Origin: Carya illinoinensis
Taxonomy: Eukaryota > Streptophyta > Magnoliopsida > Fagales > Juglandaceae
NCBI RefSeq assembly: GCF_018687715.1
Contig: NC_056755.1
Span: forward strand, 9,311,501-9,375,500
Length of the DNA: 64,000 bases
Direction: 5' to 3'
Translations under genes and position numbers: made by a program
Part shown: positions 19,801-31,027 of the stretch, piece after piece
Layout of the letters: each line of letters begins with the position of its first letter
Position numbering within the stretch: position 1 is the stretch's first letter
Notes under the pieces: generated by a model
What the model saw: the letters and a program-made list of their open reading frames with translations, nothing else
Told to the model about the DNA's origin: nothing
Database searches by the model: none

Positions 19801-21084
19801 TATTGCACTTGTGCTTTTGGTCACATCCTATGTCATTTCTAGTTCTTTTCGTACATGTGTATAACTAATACACTTAGTCCTTATATGGTGGCTATATTGG
19901 AATTCATTCTCGTGGTGACTTTGTCTTGCAGAACACACACGTGCTTTGTATGATTTTTCAGAAGGATGGCCCAGGCCCAAGAAATGGTGCCCAATATGGA
20001 GCGCCATTTAAGGAGCAAGATTGGAATGATGATGAGGAAAACTGTGTGGAAGCTGGCCCTTCTGTTCGTTTGTCTACCCCAACATGTGTGCTGCCTGGGA
20101 ACTGTAGCAGTTCAGTTCTGGCTGTTGACTCTGCTTTGTGTGGCACGGTTTCTGAGTCATGTTTATCTGAAACTATGCGATCTGACTGTGAGAGGCTTCC
20201 AGCTGCCTACACTAATGACATTGTTTCAAAGGAGTTACCGCAAGCTTTGGGTGATGGGGATATGCTTCCAGCTGTGCTTGCTAATGATGATGATAATATT
20301 CTTTCAGTATTTGCTTCCTTTATGGAAGATGCCACTTTGATCTCAAATGAAGATGAAAAAAATGAAGTTGATTGGTATGATGATGAGGAAAACTGTGTAG
20401 AAGCTGGCCCTTCGATTCGTTTGTCTACCCCAACATGTGTGCTGCCCGGTAACTGTAGCAGTTCAGTTATGGCTGTCAACTCTGCTTTGGTTGGCACGGT
20501 TACTGAGTCATGTTTATCTGAAACTATGCGATCTGACTGTGAGAGGCTTCCAGCTACCTGCACTAATGAAATTGTTTCAAAGGAGTTACCGCAAGCTATT
20601 GGTGATGGGGATATTCTTCCGGCTGTGCTTGTTAATGATGATGATAATGTTCTTTCAGTATTTGCTTCCTTTATGGAAGATGCCACTTTGATCTCAAATG
20701 AAGATGACAAAAATAAGGTGTACCCGCCTCTGCCAATCTTTTATTTTGTTAGTGATGGTTGGACTGATAGGTGTAAATTATTCTTTAATGGTCATTATTC
20801 ATTTCAGACTTACCTGGAAGTTTGTTTCTGCACTTCAATTTAATGGTGGGACTGATAGCCGCCTCTACTCTCTTTTGCAGAATCTCGGTCATGGAGTGAA
20901 CCATGAAGCTGCACATGATTTTGATATTTACAAAGACTTGGAAGATCTGGGAAACACAGCTAGCCTGAGTAAAAATGGATACCATTTCTATAATGGTCAG
21001 CAAGCTATTTTCCCTCCGGACCTTCGTATAGGTATAACTGATCTCGATCCACCGCTGGATGCTTTTCCCGGACTCCCACAATAA
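16820..21084 (+). CDS. NAC082: NAC transcription factor, NAC082-like (tandem copy B)
   Basis: Exons 16820-16979, 17087-17361, 19932-20717 and 20881-21084 use the same splice sites as copy A and give 474 residues. The NAC domain is intact, with the canonical [12 protein letters not shown] and [10 protein letters not shown]; one change is RKIF for RKRF in subdomain B. Exon 3 is 195 bp longer than in copy A because a 117-residue acidic block (from DWNDDEENC) is present twice. Intron 2 is 2570 bp against 1172 bp in copy A, because of a LINE fragment. The 67-residue last exon matches copy A in length. All frames and splice sites are preserved, so it may be functional. Regulation probably differs from copy A, since the 5' region has been replaced. 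Confidence 0.92.
17835..19317 (+). mobile_element. Decayed, internally deleted LINE in NAC copy B intron 2
   Basis: Translated pieces recall an L1-type LINE ORF2: an endonuclease C-terminus ([19 protein letters not shown]), an incomplete [11 protein letters not shown] block, then directly [19 protein letters not shown] and [12 protein letters not shown] of the post-catalytic region. The core reverse-transcriptase motifs between them are deleted (junction near 18,830), and many stops are present. It lies in sense orientation to the host gene. Host intron similarity to copy A stops near 17,815 and resumes near 19,318. Confidence 0.85.
20019..20717 (+). repeat. 351-bp tandem duplication in NAC copy B exon 3
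   Basis: Unit 1 starts at 20019 ([15 protein letters not shown]) and unit 2 at 20370 ([15 protein letters not shown]). The period of 351 bp is 117 codons, so the frame is kept. Both units end with [15 protein letters not shown]. Confidence 0.93.
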
Positions 21085-21564
21085 CATTCTTTCGCTAAAA
21101 TTACTGTACAGAAGCGAGCGGTTGTGTTGGTACAATTTTCTTCCACTGAAAGTTGTTAACGTGCAACTTGTTATGTACCGTGATTGTATCCCATCATTTG
21201 GGTTGCTGTAACCTAAGCAAGCGCTGCCAGCTTGTATGGCCTTAGATTCTGCTTTGTAAAATTAAGTTTTGGTCTACTTTCTAATCTCAATTGCGAATTC
21301 CTGGCTAGCGTTTGTGTATATTACCTGGAATCAATTCTATGAAGTTGTGAGAGAATATGCCTTATACTAGGAGTTGAAGTAGAAGCAGCCGTGCATAAAA
21401 TTTGGAAAGAAGGTATAGACACCATCTTGAGTTGGATGGTTTGGACTCTTCCTTTTTAGTTCAAGGAGCAAAGATTTAAGATTTCGTTTGTTACACTGTT
21501 ATTTTGAACAGTGTATTAATGTTGGATACAGTAGTTATATTAATGTTTAATGTTGAAAAGTAAA

Positions 21565-21780
21565 GAGAAATGCTACACATCATCCTACATCACACACTTT
21601 ATATATTAAAATAATATTTTTTATTTATTTTTTATTTTTTATTTCATTTTATTCTTATTAAACTAATTAAATTATTCTATTTATCATTTACACATTACAT
21701 ATTTATTATAGAAAAAATGAAAAAAAATTAAAATAAGTGTAGTGTATAAAGTGTGAGGATGATAAGAAGAATTTTCCCGG
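21565..21780 (+). repeat. MITE downstream of NAC copy B
   Basis: It begins GAAATGCTACACATCATCCT and ends in the imperfect complement (GAGGATGATAAGAAGAATTT), with an AT-rich core. The same family lies inverted at 8164-8352. It is absent from the corresponding place after copy A, so it was inserted after the duplication or lost from A. Confidence 0.65.
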
Positions 21781-22394
21781 TAGTTATAGTAATTTACATT
21801 TCTCAGAAATGATAAATTTAGTCAGCTTGTAAAGAATGGAGTTACTTCTTTAGCTCCCCCCTTCAATCACAGGAGAGTTAAATTTAATGCCACCTCGAAT
21901 GCACTCCACCTCCTAAGCTCTAATTCTACTTTGATTATCATCTTACCAGAACGAAAAAAAAAAAAAAGGCCCTTCCAAGTCCATATTGAAGAGCTGCTCT
22001 GAAAGTGGAAAGGTCCTTCTACAGCTATAGATGTCATCCTTGTTGACAATTGTATACATTTGGAATCTGAACCCTTCTATCATCATCGTACCAGCTCTTC
22101 GCTATTATTTCTCTATTGGGTTTTCAAGGTGGTAAACTTTCTAGTTTAACTAAAATAAATAACGTATCATTATTTCATCAATGTCAAGAGTAACGTTTGC
22201 GTTAGCTGGAATTTGAGAATAAAAATGGGCACACAACGACAAATATACACCAAGGCAAGGACCAGAGTAAGTTGGATCGCAAACCATCCCATATGGTTTC
22301 ACTACCTTTCCTGTAATAGAATAGCAGATGCAAGAAACAAATCCAAACTTTCACGAATGGATTTAGCAGCATATCTGTGCATATTTCGATTAAT

Positions 22395-25300
22395 CTAAAT
22401 AGGAACATCTTGTGGGTAATCCTGTGGGTGTCGTCTGATGGTCTCTCGTAACAGTTTCTCCTGCTCACTAAGATTTAGGGGGGGAACATCATATACGTCT
22501 GTGAAAAGCTCGGCAAGTGGAGATTTCTCAACTTTTTCCGCCTCTTGAATTGCCTGCAATAGCTGTTGGAGGAGTGTCATGGGTTAGACATCTGCAACAC
22601 ATGTATTATTGAATTTAACACTGGGCGTGAAGAGTATCCAAAAGAAAAATCACAGGAGTGGTTTCCAAAGAGCTGCTAACTGTAGTGCACCTTTTGTTGC
22701 AGATTGTGACTCTAATGGCCTATGAACAACGCATTTTGTAGCTTTTAAAGATTGGATTGTGGTATGTCATACAATGTTGGCATTATTTAGTCTATTTCCA
22801 AAAATACATAAATGTTAATTGTGCACTTTACTTACCGACATATAGCTATAAGCCTATAAATCATCAAGTTTTTTCAATCTAGTGACAAAGGTATACATAT
22901 CATAAAGTGTTTTTTTTTTTGGTTTGTTTTTCAAAGTTAGAGTGCAGAGACTACAGGAAAGACTTTTCTAACCTTTTTATGTTCAACATCTTATTTTGTT
23001 ACAGGATGCAAGTGAATATGCCTTCTCTTTGCCTTGTCATTTTCTTTTTATTAGACAGTAATTCTTACACTTGGTTTTATAAATCCAAATAGAAAACTTT
23101 TGTTTTGATCTTCAGAATACTCATACATAACTTCTCATATGAAACGAGTGTTTTCTTTCTTCCAGTAGGCACCATTTGAACAACGAAGTTGGTAGAAGTA
23201 ACTTGTTTGAAAAAGCACAAGAAAATAAAAGCGATAGTGAAAGTGTAAATATATTTATGACCCTTTGAAATTTTTTCTTTAAGTACAGTAATTTATACCT
23301 GTGTTTTCACATTGTTTCTTAGCTCAGACTCAGCTTCACTGCACCACCAACCATTGCTCTCAATCCATTTTCTAAATCTAGCTACAGGATCTCGTGCCGA
23401 TCTCCACCATTCAATCTCATCAACTGGGCGGTACTTGGTGGAATCATCAGAAGTGGAGTGATGACCCACACGATATGTAAGCGCCTGTCAACAAAAAGAT
23501 GGTGTTGAACATCAGAATGTGAGATACCTAGGTTTAACGCTAAGCCTTTTAGTGGCCCAATGAACTGACAAGTAGAGACTTATTGACCTCAATCAAGATT
23601 GGTCTTTGTTCACTGATTGCCATTTCACGAGCAGCATGAACTGAACTATAAATTGCTAGAGCATCATTACCATCCACGCGAATACTTCGAATCCCATAAC
23701 CACGGCCTTTAACGACAACACCATCGCCTGCCAGTTAAAAAATAGCACGAACAGATTAGAATGTGGACTTAAAAAGATGCAGTAACAGGAACTTTAAAGT
23801 GCAAGAAAGAACAATGAGTTGGAAGAGTACTTCGAAACTGATCTGTAGTAGGGGTACTAATTGCCCAGCCATTGTTCCGACAAAGAAATATAACCGGGAC
23901 CTCCCTAACTGCCGCGAGATTCAGAGCAGCATGGAAATCTCCCTAAAATTATTAGGTGTAGAGATAACAAACAACCAAAAGCCGCAGTCAGTGAACTCAG
24001 TGTCTCCCGGACTGCGAGACAGGTAATGAAAATGTAATCATTAAGTTTTGCATTGTCTTGGTTAAGGGTGTCTGTTCTATTATTATGTATAATGTAGATG
24101 AGGAAAAATTATGGAAATCATACTACCTAGTTTAAGGTGTAAATAACTGTCTTGGCGTCCTAAGAGTGGTGCAATGAAGGAAATGGGTTACACTATAGAC
24201 AACTATAGGGAAAAGAACTACCAGACACATTCAAGAACATTTTTTTTATGCTGCATTCAAGCTCTCTCCCCCCCCCCCCCCCCCCCCCCTCCCCCTTCCC
24301 GCGGGGGGCAAGAAATAGCCTCTTAGATTATATGGTAGTTATTTATGTTCACCTCACTGGTGCCGCCATCACCAAAGTAAGTAATTACGCATGCATTTCT
24401 TCTGTCCATCTTCAATGAATATGCAGCACCGACTGCATGGGGAAGTTGAGTACTGCAAAACAGTAGGAATTATGTGGCTCTCATTTTCAACAGATGATCA
24501 GAACCAGAGATACATGGTTTGATGGGCCATGGCAACCGAAACTTTCTTAAATTTATGGTTTGAACGTTTAGATCTGAGCTTAATTGTGCACAAGGTATAT
24601 TGGTGCTCTCCCTACATGAGAAAACTGTGATATAAATAGTTTATAACTTACGCAATTGTTGCTGCCACAGTGAAGTAATTGTGCTTGTTAGACCCATAAT
24701 GGATGGGCATCTGCCTCCCTTTTCCATTATCAGCTTTGTTTCCAAAACACTGGTTTGCAAATTCCTTCAGAGTGAAACCACGCCACAATAGGACCCCAGG
24801 TTCCCTATACTGCAGAGCACAAGAAATTTTATTCTTGCATCATTCTCAGTATCACTCATGTCCAGGGGAATCTAAATCCTACGAATATATACTTCTTAGA
24901 GGAATAGTAAAGCAAGTAAACATGTCTATGTGTGTGCCTGTAACCTGTGGGAAGACAAGGTCATCAAAGGTAAGAGCTGCTGCCGATGCAATGTTAATGG
25001 CCTCTTCTCCAATTGTGGTGGCATAAAATGAAATTCTTCCTTGCCGTTGTGCCTCATAGAAAAAAGCATCCATGGTTTGCAGAGTAACCATGTCACTGTA
25101 CATTTTTATAGCCATTTCCTCACTGACCTATTTGCCCATAAAAGAGGTTTTTGTTGGATTTATTCTGAGAAGATTAGTACAGAGAGAATTGACTTCATTT
25201 GAGAGGGGAAAGAGTAAAGGAGGAATACTTTCTTAAATTTGCTGCGGAGAATCAGCTGCCCATCATTGTCAAGGACCCGGTAACAGTGTGCCCGCTCAAC

Positions 25301-27487
25301 AGGGGATTCAGATATGAACCTCATCTCAGAAGTAAATGCAACCTTTCCTCCAGGGAAATCTAAGATCTGCTGAGAAAGGGGTATTCAATAAATGCAGATA
25401 CAAAAAGAGGCAAATTCATGCAGACAAAACAAAATGTGTAGACTAAGACAATGAAAGAAAAAATGAAGATAAAAAATGCATGATTTGATATGCTGTATCA
25501 GACATCCAATGGTACTTTGGAAGCAACTTCAAGAAAACTTCTGCTGGCCTGCAGTTACCCTTTATTTATAGAATATTGTGACCCATATTTGGCAGTATTA
25601 ATTTCCACAGATTGACTTCAAACGAAAAGTAAGTGGAAAAGCTCGCTTACTAATCATTCCACCAATGTTCACTAGAAAATTATATGGCAAATCTTTCCAT
25701 GACCTCCCTTCAAATGTTATAGAAATCAGAGAGGTTAGTAGAAGTCATTCTTTTTCCATGTAGCTTCCAGAAAGACTTATGTTATATGCTCATGAAACAA
25801 TATTAATGCATTTTTATCATGACAATGGCACAGGTTAGTAAATATGAAAGTTTTCATTTTCATAAATCACTCATAATTTTACCGAATGATTTAATAGTGA
25901 CCATAATAATAGTATGTTATTGCAATATAAATGAACATTCAACTTGTACTCATCATAAAACTGCTTTCTTGAACCCTGAGATATAAAGTTGGTGATTTGA
26001 AATTGACAAAGTATAAATGATGTTGGGCGAATGAACATTATTTGCAATATGGTATTCCTCCGCCTGAAGTGAGGGCATCTAATAAAATTGAGGAATCCTC
26101 CTCTCCCTAAATAAATGTGAATAAACATTATCTTTCTGTAATATATACATCTCCTGTATACTTAGCGATACAAGGGGCAACCACAAACAAAACACCAAAC
26201 AATAACAAATAACTGTCATTTCTGGTAAGATGCAGAAAGCTTCACAATCTATGGCAAACATCTCTCAACTCTCCTAGGAAACTCTAAGGGCATCCACATA
26301 AGTTTTTCCTAACATTATATATGATTACATTGCACCAAGTTGATTGAGGAGGGTTATTTTTTCCATTTTGAACGAATGGGAGGAAACTAAAACTAAGAAC
26401 TGAACATGCGTTATTCACCTTTTTTCTTATTTACCAGATAATACAGAAATCCCTTTCAAGGGAACAGAGCTTATAGTGATATGATGCACCCCAAGGATGT
26501 GCACCTCAAAGGACTCATCGTTGTTGATATTCTAACCTTTCAGTTTTTGCTCCAATAAGCTCTTATCTCTTACCTCTACATTCTGTATTTCGGGCACAAG
26601 ATCGACTTATTAGTAATCTACAATTAAGCCACACTTAGTACACAGCAGAGAAAAATTTATTTGTGAATAAATTAATATATAAAGATTCTCATAATGCTGC
26701 AGTAATATACCCGTTAATGTTGTGTCCCTACAACTCATGAGATATAACCAAGGCAACTTTTCCATCCAGAGAATAAAAGGACAAGATATCCTCCTGGGCA
26801 ACAAACTACTGCCGAGCTTTTGAATGTGTTATTGAAAACACAATTAAACTTCCTTTTCAATTCCTTACTTCGGATATAAAGTTTAAAAAAGGAAACTTTG
26901 GATGAAACTCATGAAATAATAAGCATGTTTGTGGAAGAGGATCAAAATGTAAACCTCAATATCTGCCGCGCCAATTTGCACTTGCTACTCGTTCCACATG
27001 AAGCACATTAAAATTCATTAAACTATGAGAAAAAGCATCGAAAACTTTTATTGCAATTAGAAAAAGCATAAAAAACTCAATCATTTAAGCACGATCGAAC
27101 AGACAATGCAAAATACAATCAAATGTTACATAAATAAGGGTCTGGTTCTGAGCATATCAGCCCAAAAAACGTAATATGTCTAAATTTAAAAAAATGAAAT
27201 TAAAGTTCACATTCCGCGCGTACCTGATAATGATCAACTTCATCAGGAGAATTGAACTGTTTTTCGGCTTTGACTGATTCGAAACGGCGAGAGGAGTAAA
27301 GCGTTGCTTTATCACAGAAATTTGCATCTGGGTCTCTGACATTTTGAGCTCTCAGAGAAGAAAATGTAGGTTCACAATGATGGGTTAAAGAACTCCAGCA
27401 AGAACTTTGGCTGATCATGCTCAGCAAACCTACTTTAGATTGGAGACAATTGATAATGGCTCTTGATGTTCTCAGACAGACAGCCAT
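22395..27487 (-). CDS. BCKDHA: Branched-chain 2-oxoacid dehydrogenase E1 subunit alpha, mitochondrial
   Basis: Nine exons in gene order: 27224-27487, 25229-25366, 24945-25127, 24652-24809, 24353-24452, 23831-23942, 23588-23727, 23299-23484 and 22395-22562; all GT-AG, phases consistent, 482 residues. It decarboxylates the 2-oxoacids of Val, Leu and Ile as alpha2beta2 with E1-beta in the mitochondrial matrix. The first 60 or so residues form a presequence-like stretch. Visible motifs: [17 protein letters not shown]; the thiamine-diphosphate motif [15 protein letters not shown] ending in NNGWAIST (GDG...NN); and [15 protein letters not shown], the loop that carries the regulatory phosphoserine in mammals. 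Exon 9 begins at [10 protein letters not shown] after ...CAACAG; the ATG upstream of it lies in the intron. Intron 5 contains a long homopolymer. A fragment of exon 8 lies at 13,441. Confidence 0.96.
24268..24306 (-). repeat. Poly-C/poly-G tract in E1-alpha intron 5
   Basis: A run of 22 C on the plus strand (24268-24289), then shorter C runs and GCGGGGGG. The transcribed RNA is G-rich (G22, G5, G3) and could form G-quadruplexes. It lies 53 bp downstream of exon 6's 5' neighbour boundary region, within the short intron between exons 5 and 6, close to the exon 5 donor (24353). Confidence 0.8.
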
Positions 27488-28298
27488 TACGGAAAGGCTG
27501 AGGGCTCAAGGAGATCGATAGTTTCAAGAGGGAAAAAATTTTTTTTTTTGAAGTGAAAATGGAGATTGGAGAGCGAAAGAAACTGAGAAACTGAAAGAAG
27601 AAAGAAGAACAATACAATATGCATACGGAAGTGTATACGACTAATAGTACTTACAATTTTAGGTCAAAGTTGGTGCATTTAATTTTTTTTTTAAAAAGAT
27701 GAAATTTATTATTAAAAAATACTTTTTTTAGGTAAATTTTATATTTATCTAATTTTTTTTTAAAAAATGTATAGAATTTATTCATCTTCAAATTATAAAT
27801 ATCATTTATTATATTATTATATTAAAATTTAAATCGAAAAAAATACGTATCATATTAGGATTTGATTTACCGAATTTAAATTTATAAACTTTTATTTGAT
27901 GAATTAGATATTCTGACATCAATATATATTCCATTGATGAATTAGATATTCTGACATCCATATATATTCCACACCGAAACTTTTTTTTATCTCAATTGTA
28001 TAATGTTTCAATATGTGCTAACTTGATTACATATAGTATTTTTATCTAATAAACTTAATTACAATTTGCATAGATTTATGAGTAATTAAACGGAAGCATG
28101 AGCCCAAAATCTAATGTCGGTTCATGCTTAGAAAAAGGTAAAAAAAAAAAAAAAAAAAAAATCCTTGAATTGTACACGGATAAACGAAAAAAGACCAGAA
28201 AAGTCGTACTCCCAAGTTGTGATTCACCTGGATTTTTTTTTTCTAGCTAGGAGTGATTGATCAGGCACCAAATGCAGCTTCTGACCGGCAAGTACTGT
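27488..28298. other. Spacer between E1-alpha and CHX15 genes
   Basis: It contains the probable E1-alpha promoter and leader (27,488-27,640, CT-rich on the minus strand), a 38-bp direct repeat starting at 27897 and 27935 (TGATGAATTAGATATTCTGA), a poly-A tract at about 28,140-28,160, and the CHX15 3' trailer. No coding region was seen. Confidence 0.6.
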
Positions 28299-31027
28299 CT
28301 ATGGGCTAATATTACTACGTTGCTGCCGATTCATGTGCAGGATGTTGCTGTATTGCTGATTCTGCTGACATCCGCTATCAGGCGTCCCAAGCGACTCCCC
28401 TTGCGGCCCCATCCCAATAAACTGTTGCACCACCAATACTGATACAGTGGCTGCGAAGTCTGCTGAAGCTAGCAAATCTCCTATTGCACCCAGCTCCGGG
28501 CATTCACTCCAGTCAGTTAACCCCGCCGTGAGGGGCGATTCCATTCCTTGTCCTCTCCCAACTATGAACAGATCATGCGCGTTGTCCATAGACCTTATCA
28601 GCGCCACAGTGTCCTCCCCATTGTTCACCACTTTCTCTATGTAGACAATGGATTCATCATTCATGTTTTTCATCCTGAATTCGTTTATAAGCTCTTCGTC
28701 TTGTTGCTTCTCTTTTTCATCCTCGGTTTCCACTGTTAACATCCTGCGGTCATTGAAACCAATCCCAATTAGTTCATTTGCATCCTCGCTAGGAATGAAC
28801 CGCATTACTGTCAGGTTAATTCCCGGATGCTCGGACATCCTCCATGCATAGGACAGTGCTTCTCTGTCATCTGGTCCGCCAAAGAACAGCACAGCTACAT
28901 GGTGAGAGACCTGGTTTCCAGACAAGCGTGCGGAGCCATTCAGGCCTCTGTCAACGAGAACCCCAACGGAGCAAGGCGCATTTGCTAGCACATTCTGGTT
29001 CACCATTCGAAAGGCGGGGTTTGTTGTTTCCATTCCGCCATCAACGGTTTGTTGTTTATGGAATGGAATGATTATGAAGGCGACTCGTTTATCTTCTGCC
29101 AAATTACAAATGTCCTCGTGCATGGTGGAGTAAGGGGAAATGGCTGTGAGGGGTAGAACAGAGACACAACCAGCATGCTGCTCGTAGTTCTCGAATGCAT
29201 GAATGATGTGGTCTGACTGAGCTTGGGTCCTGTTGAGTGCTGGTCGTCCAGATTTCCGGGTGTTATGCACTATTAGCATGGCAGATGCCCGGCCAGTGAG
29301 CTCGACCAAGTGGAGAACGTAGATGCATATGGGGGATCTCTTGGAGGGGTGAGAGGCTTCGAGGAGATTGATGATTGTTGGGACATTTCGTGGGGTGTGG
29401 ATGCATGTTAGCACTCGTAATTCTGCATCTGTCTTCGACTTCTGGATTGTACGCCGCTTGTATGGTATGAACCTCCTTGCCGGCTTATATATTATTGTTA
29501 CAATGGGAGTGATGACTCCTGTCATAATCACTGCCACGATCACCATGATTGCAAATGCCTGATCATCTAACACCTGCATGTATTTGTGTTTGCAGCCATC
29601 ATGCGCTTAAATGTTGGAGAATAATAAATGTATTTAATTACAAGCCTCTTCATTACCTCCTGATCTTTGCCAACATTGAGGACAATCATTTCGACAAGGC
29701 CTTTTGTGTTCATGAGCAAACCAAGAGTAATGCCTTCACGCATGGGCATCTGGTAGAAAGCCGAAACAACTAAAGTTCCAGCAATTTTTCCAAGACAGGA
29801 AAGAGAAATGACGAGCAGTAGCATCCCCCAGGTGGATACTGCCTTTATGGACGATATATCAGTCTTCAGCCCGCTAATGGCAAAGAATAGAGGGAGCAAA
29901 AGTCCCGAAACAAAGTCCTCAAGCTTTTCTATGAGAGCAATTCCTAGCGGTCCGTTTGGAACAACCAGGCCAAACACGAAAGCTCCGAAAACAGAATGTG
30001 TTCCGATGGCATCTGTAATGAAGCCGGAGATCATTACCCCTGTCAGAATCAAACATATATAAAAGTCACTGAAGTTTTCTCCATCTGGGGTTCTCCGAAT
30101 TATCCACGAGACCGCAGGACGGACAAGAAAAACGCAGAACGCGACGAACGCCCCGCTTGAAAGTATAACCCAGAGGGAAGCCAAAGTAGTAGATCGGTCC
30201 TCCGCCAAGGCAATTGCTAAAGCTAAGAGAACCCAAGCACACATGTCATTAACAAGAGCAGAAGACAAGGCAATCCTGCCAATCTCGGTGTTTATGAGTT
30301 TGAGCTCTGCAAGAATTCGAGCCAGCACCGGGAATGCGGTGACAGAGAGGGTAACCCCAAGGAAGAGGATGAAAGTGCCTTGCGACATATAACCATCATC
30401 TTTTTGGTTCAGAATGAAGGAGAAGGCAATACCAAGAATGAAAGGCAAAACCATACCAGCAACAGCAATAGCCAGGGCCTTTCTTCCTGTGCGCCTGACT
30501 ACTGAAATATCCATCTCTACTCCTACCAGGAACAGAAAATAAAGGAGACCCACATTCGCCATTGTCTCCAGCACCATCACGCTTCTGAGAGGAAATATTG
30601 TGCTGGCAAATTCGGAGCTCCTACCAAGCACAGACGGACCCAATATCACTCCTCCCTGTATACACATATAGAACATATTTATCAGATTAACCATTCTTCT
30701 TATTTCTTGAACTGAAAACTCGGAACTGCATGCACCTTAGCCAACATTATCAATAGATTAGAGATGTGGGATAAGATCATGCAGGTGTAGTAAACATTAC
30801 GTACGTACCAGAATTTCTGAAACTACACGAGGTTGGCGAAGGGGTTTGAGGAGAAAAACTAGAATACGAGTGGTAACAACGACCAGTGTGAGTTGCAATA
30901 CGAAAAGGGGGAGTGAGAAATCCAATGGGTTATCTCCCTGCCATATACCGTTCGTTGTTATCATGGTCGGTGCATAACAGACTATTGCATCGTCTGTTTT
31001 GTTGAGTGCTGGCATTATCTGCGACAT
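28299..31027 (-). CDS. CHX15: Cation/H+ antiporter, CHX15-like (CPA2 family)
   Basis: Exons 30809-31027, 29657-30655 and 28299-29573 join in phase 0 to 830 residues, the usual CHX length (about 800-850). The N-terminus APTMITTNGIWQGDNPLDFS is the CHX signature ahead of about 12 membrane helices (exon 1 to early exon 3). Motifs include LKPLRQPRVVSEIL, GGVILGPSVLGRS, VETMANVG-like LETMANVGLLYFLFLVGVEM, ALSSALVNDMCAWVLLALAI (with the ND pair of the transport site) and MNTKGLVEMIVLNVG. The hydrophilic tail of about 400 residues resembles two universal-stress-protein-like folds (VLTCIHTPRNVPTIINLLEA; DLFIVGRGQG). Family members exchange K+ or Na+ for H+ in endomembranes or plasma membrane; many are pollen-expressed (family knowledge). 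Assignment to CHX15 within the family is by recalled similarity. Confidence 0.94.

Noticed and set aside
22562..22580. ATG at 22,578-22,580 as the start of a separate small gene
   Set aside because: It lies in intron 8 of the E1-alpha gene; the reading frame downstream is the last exon, entered by the CAACAG acceptor.
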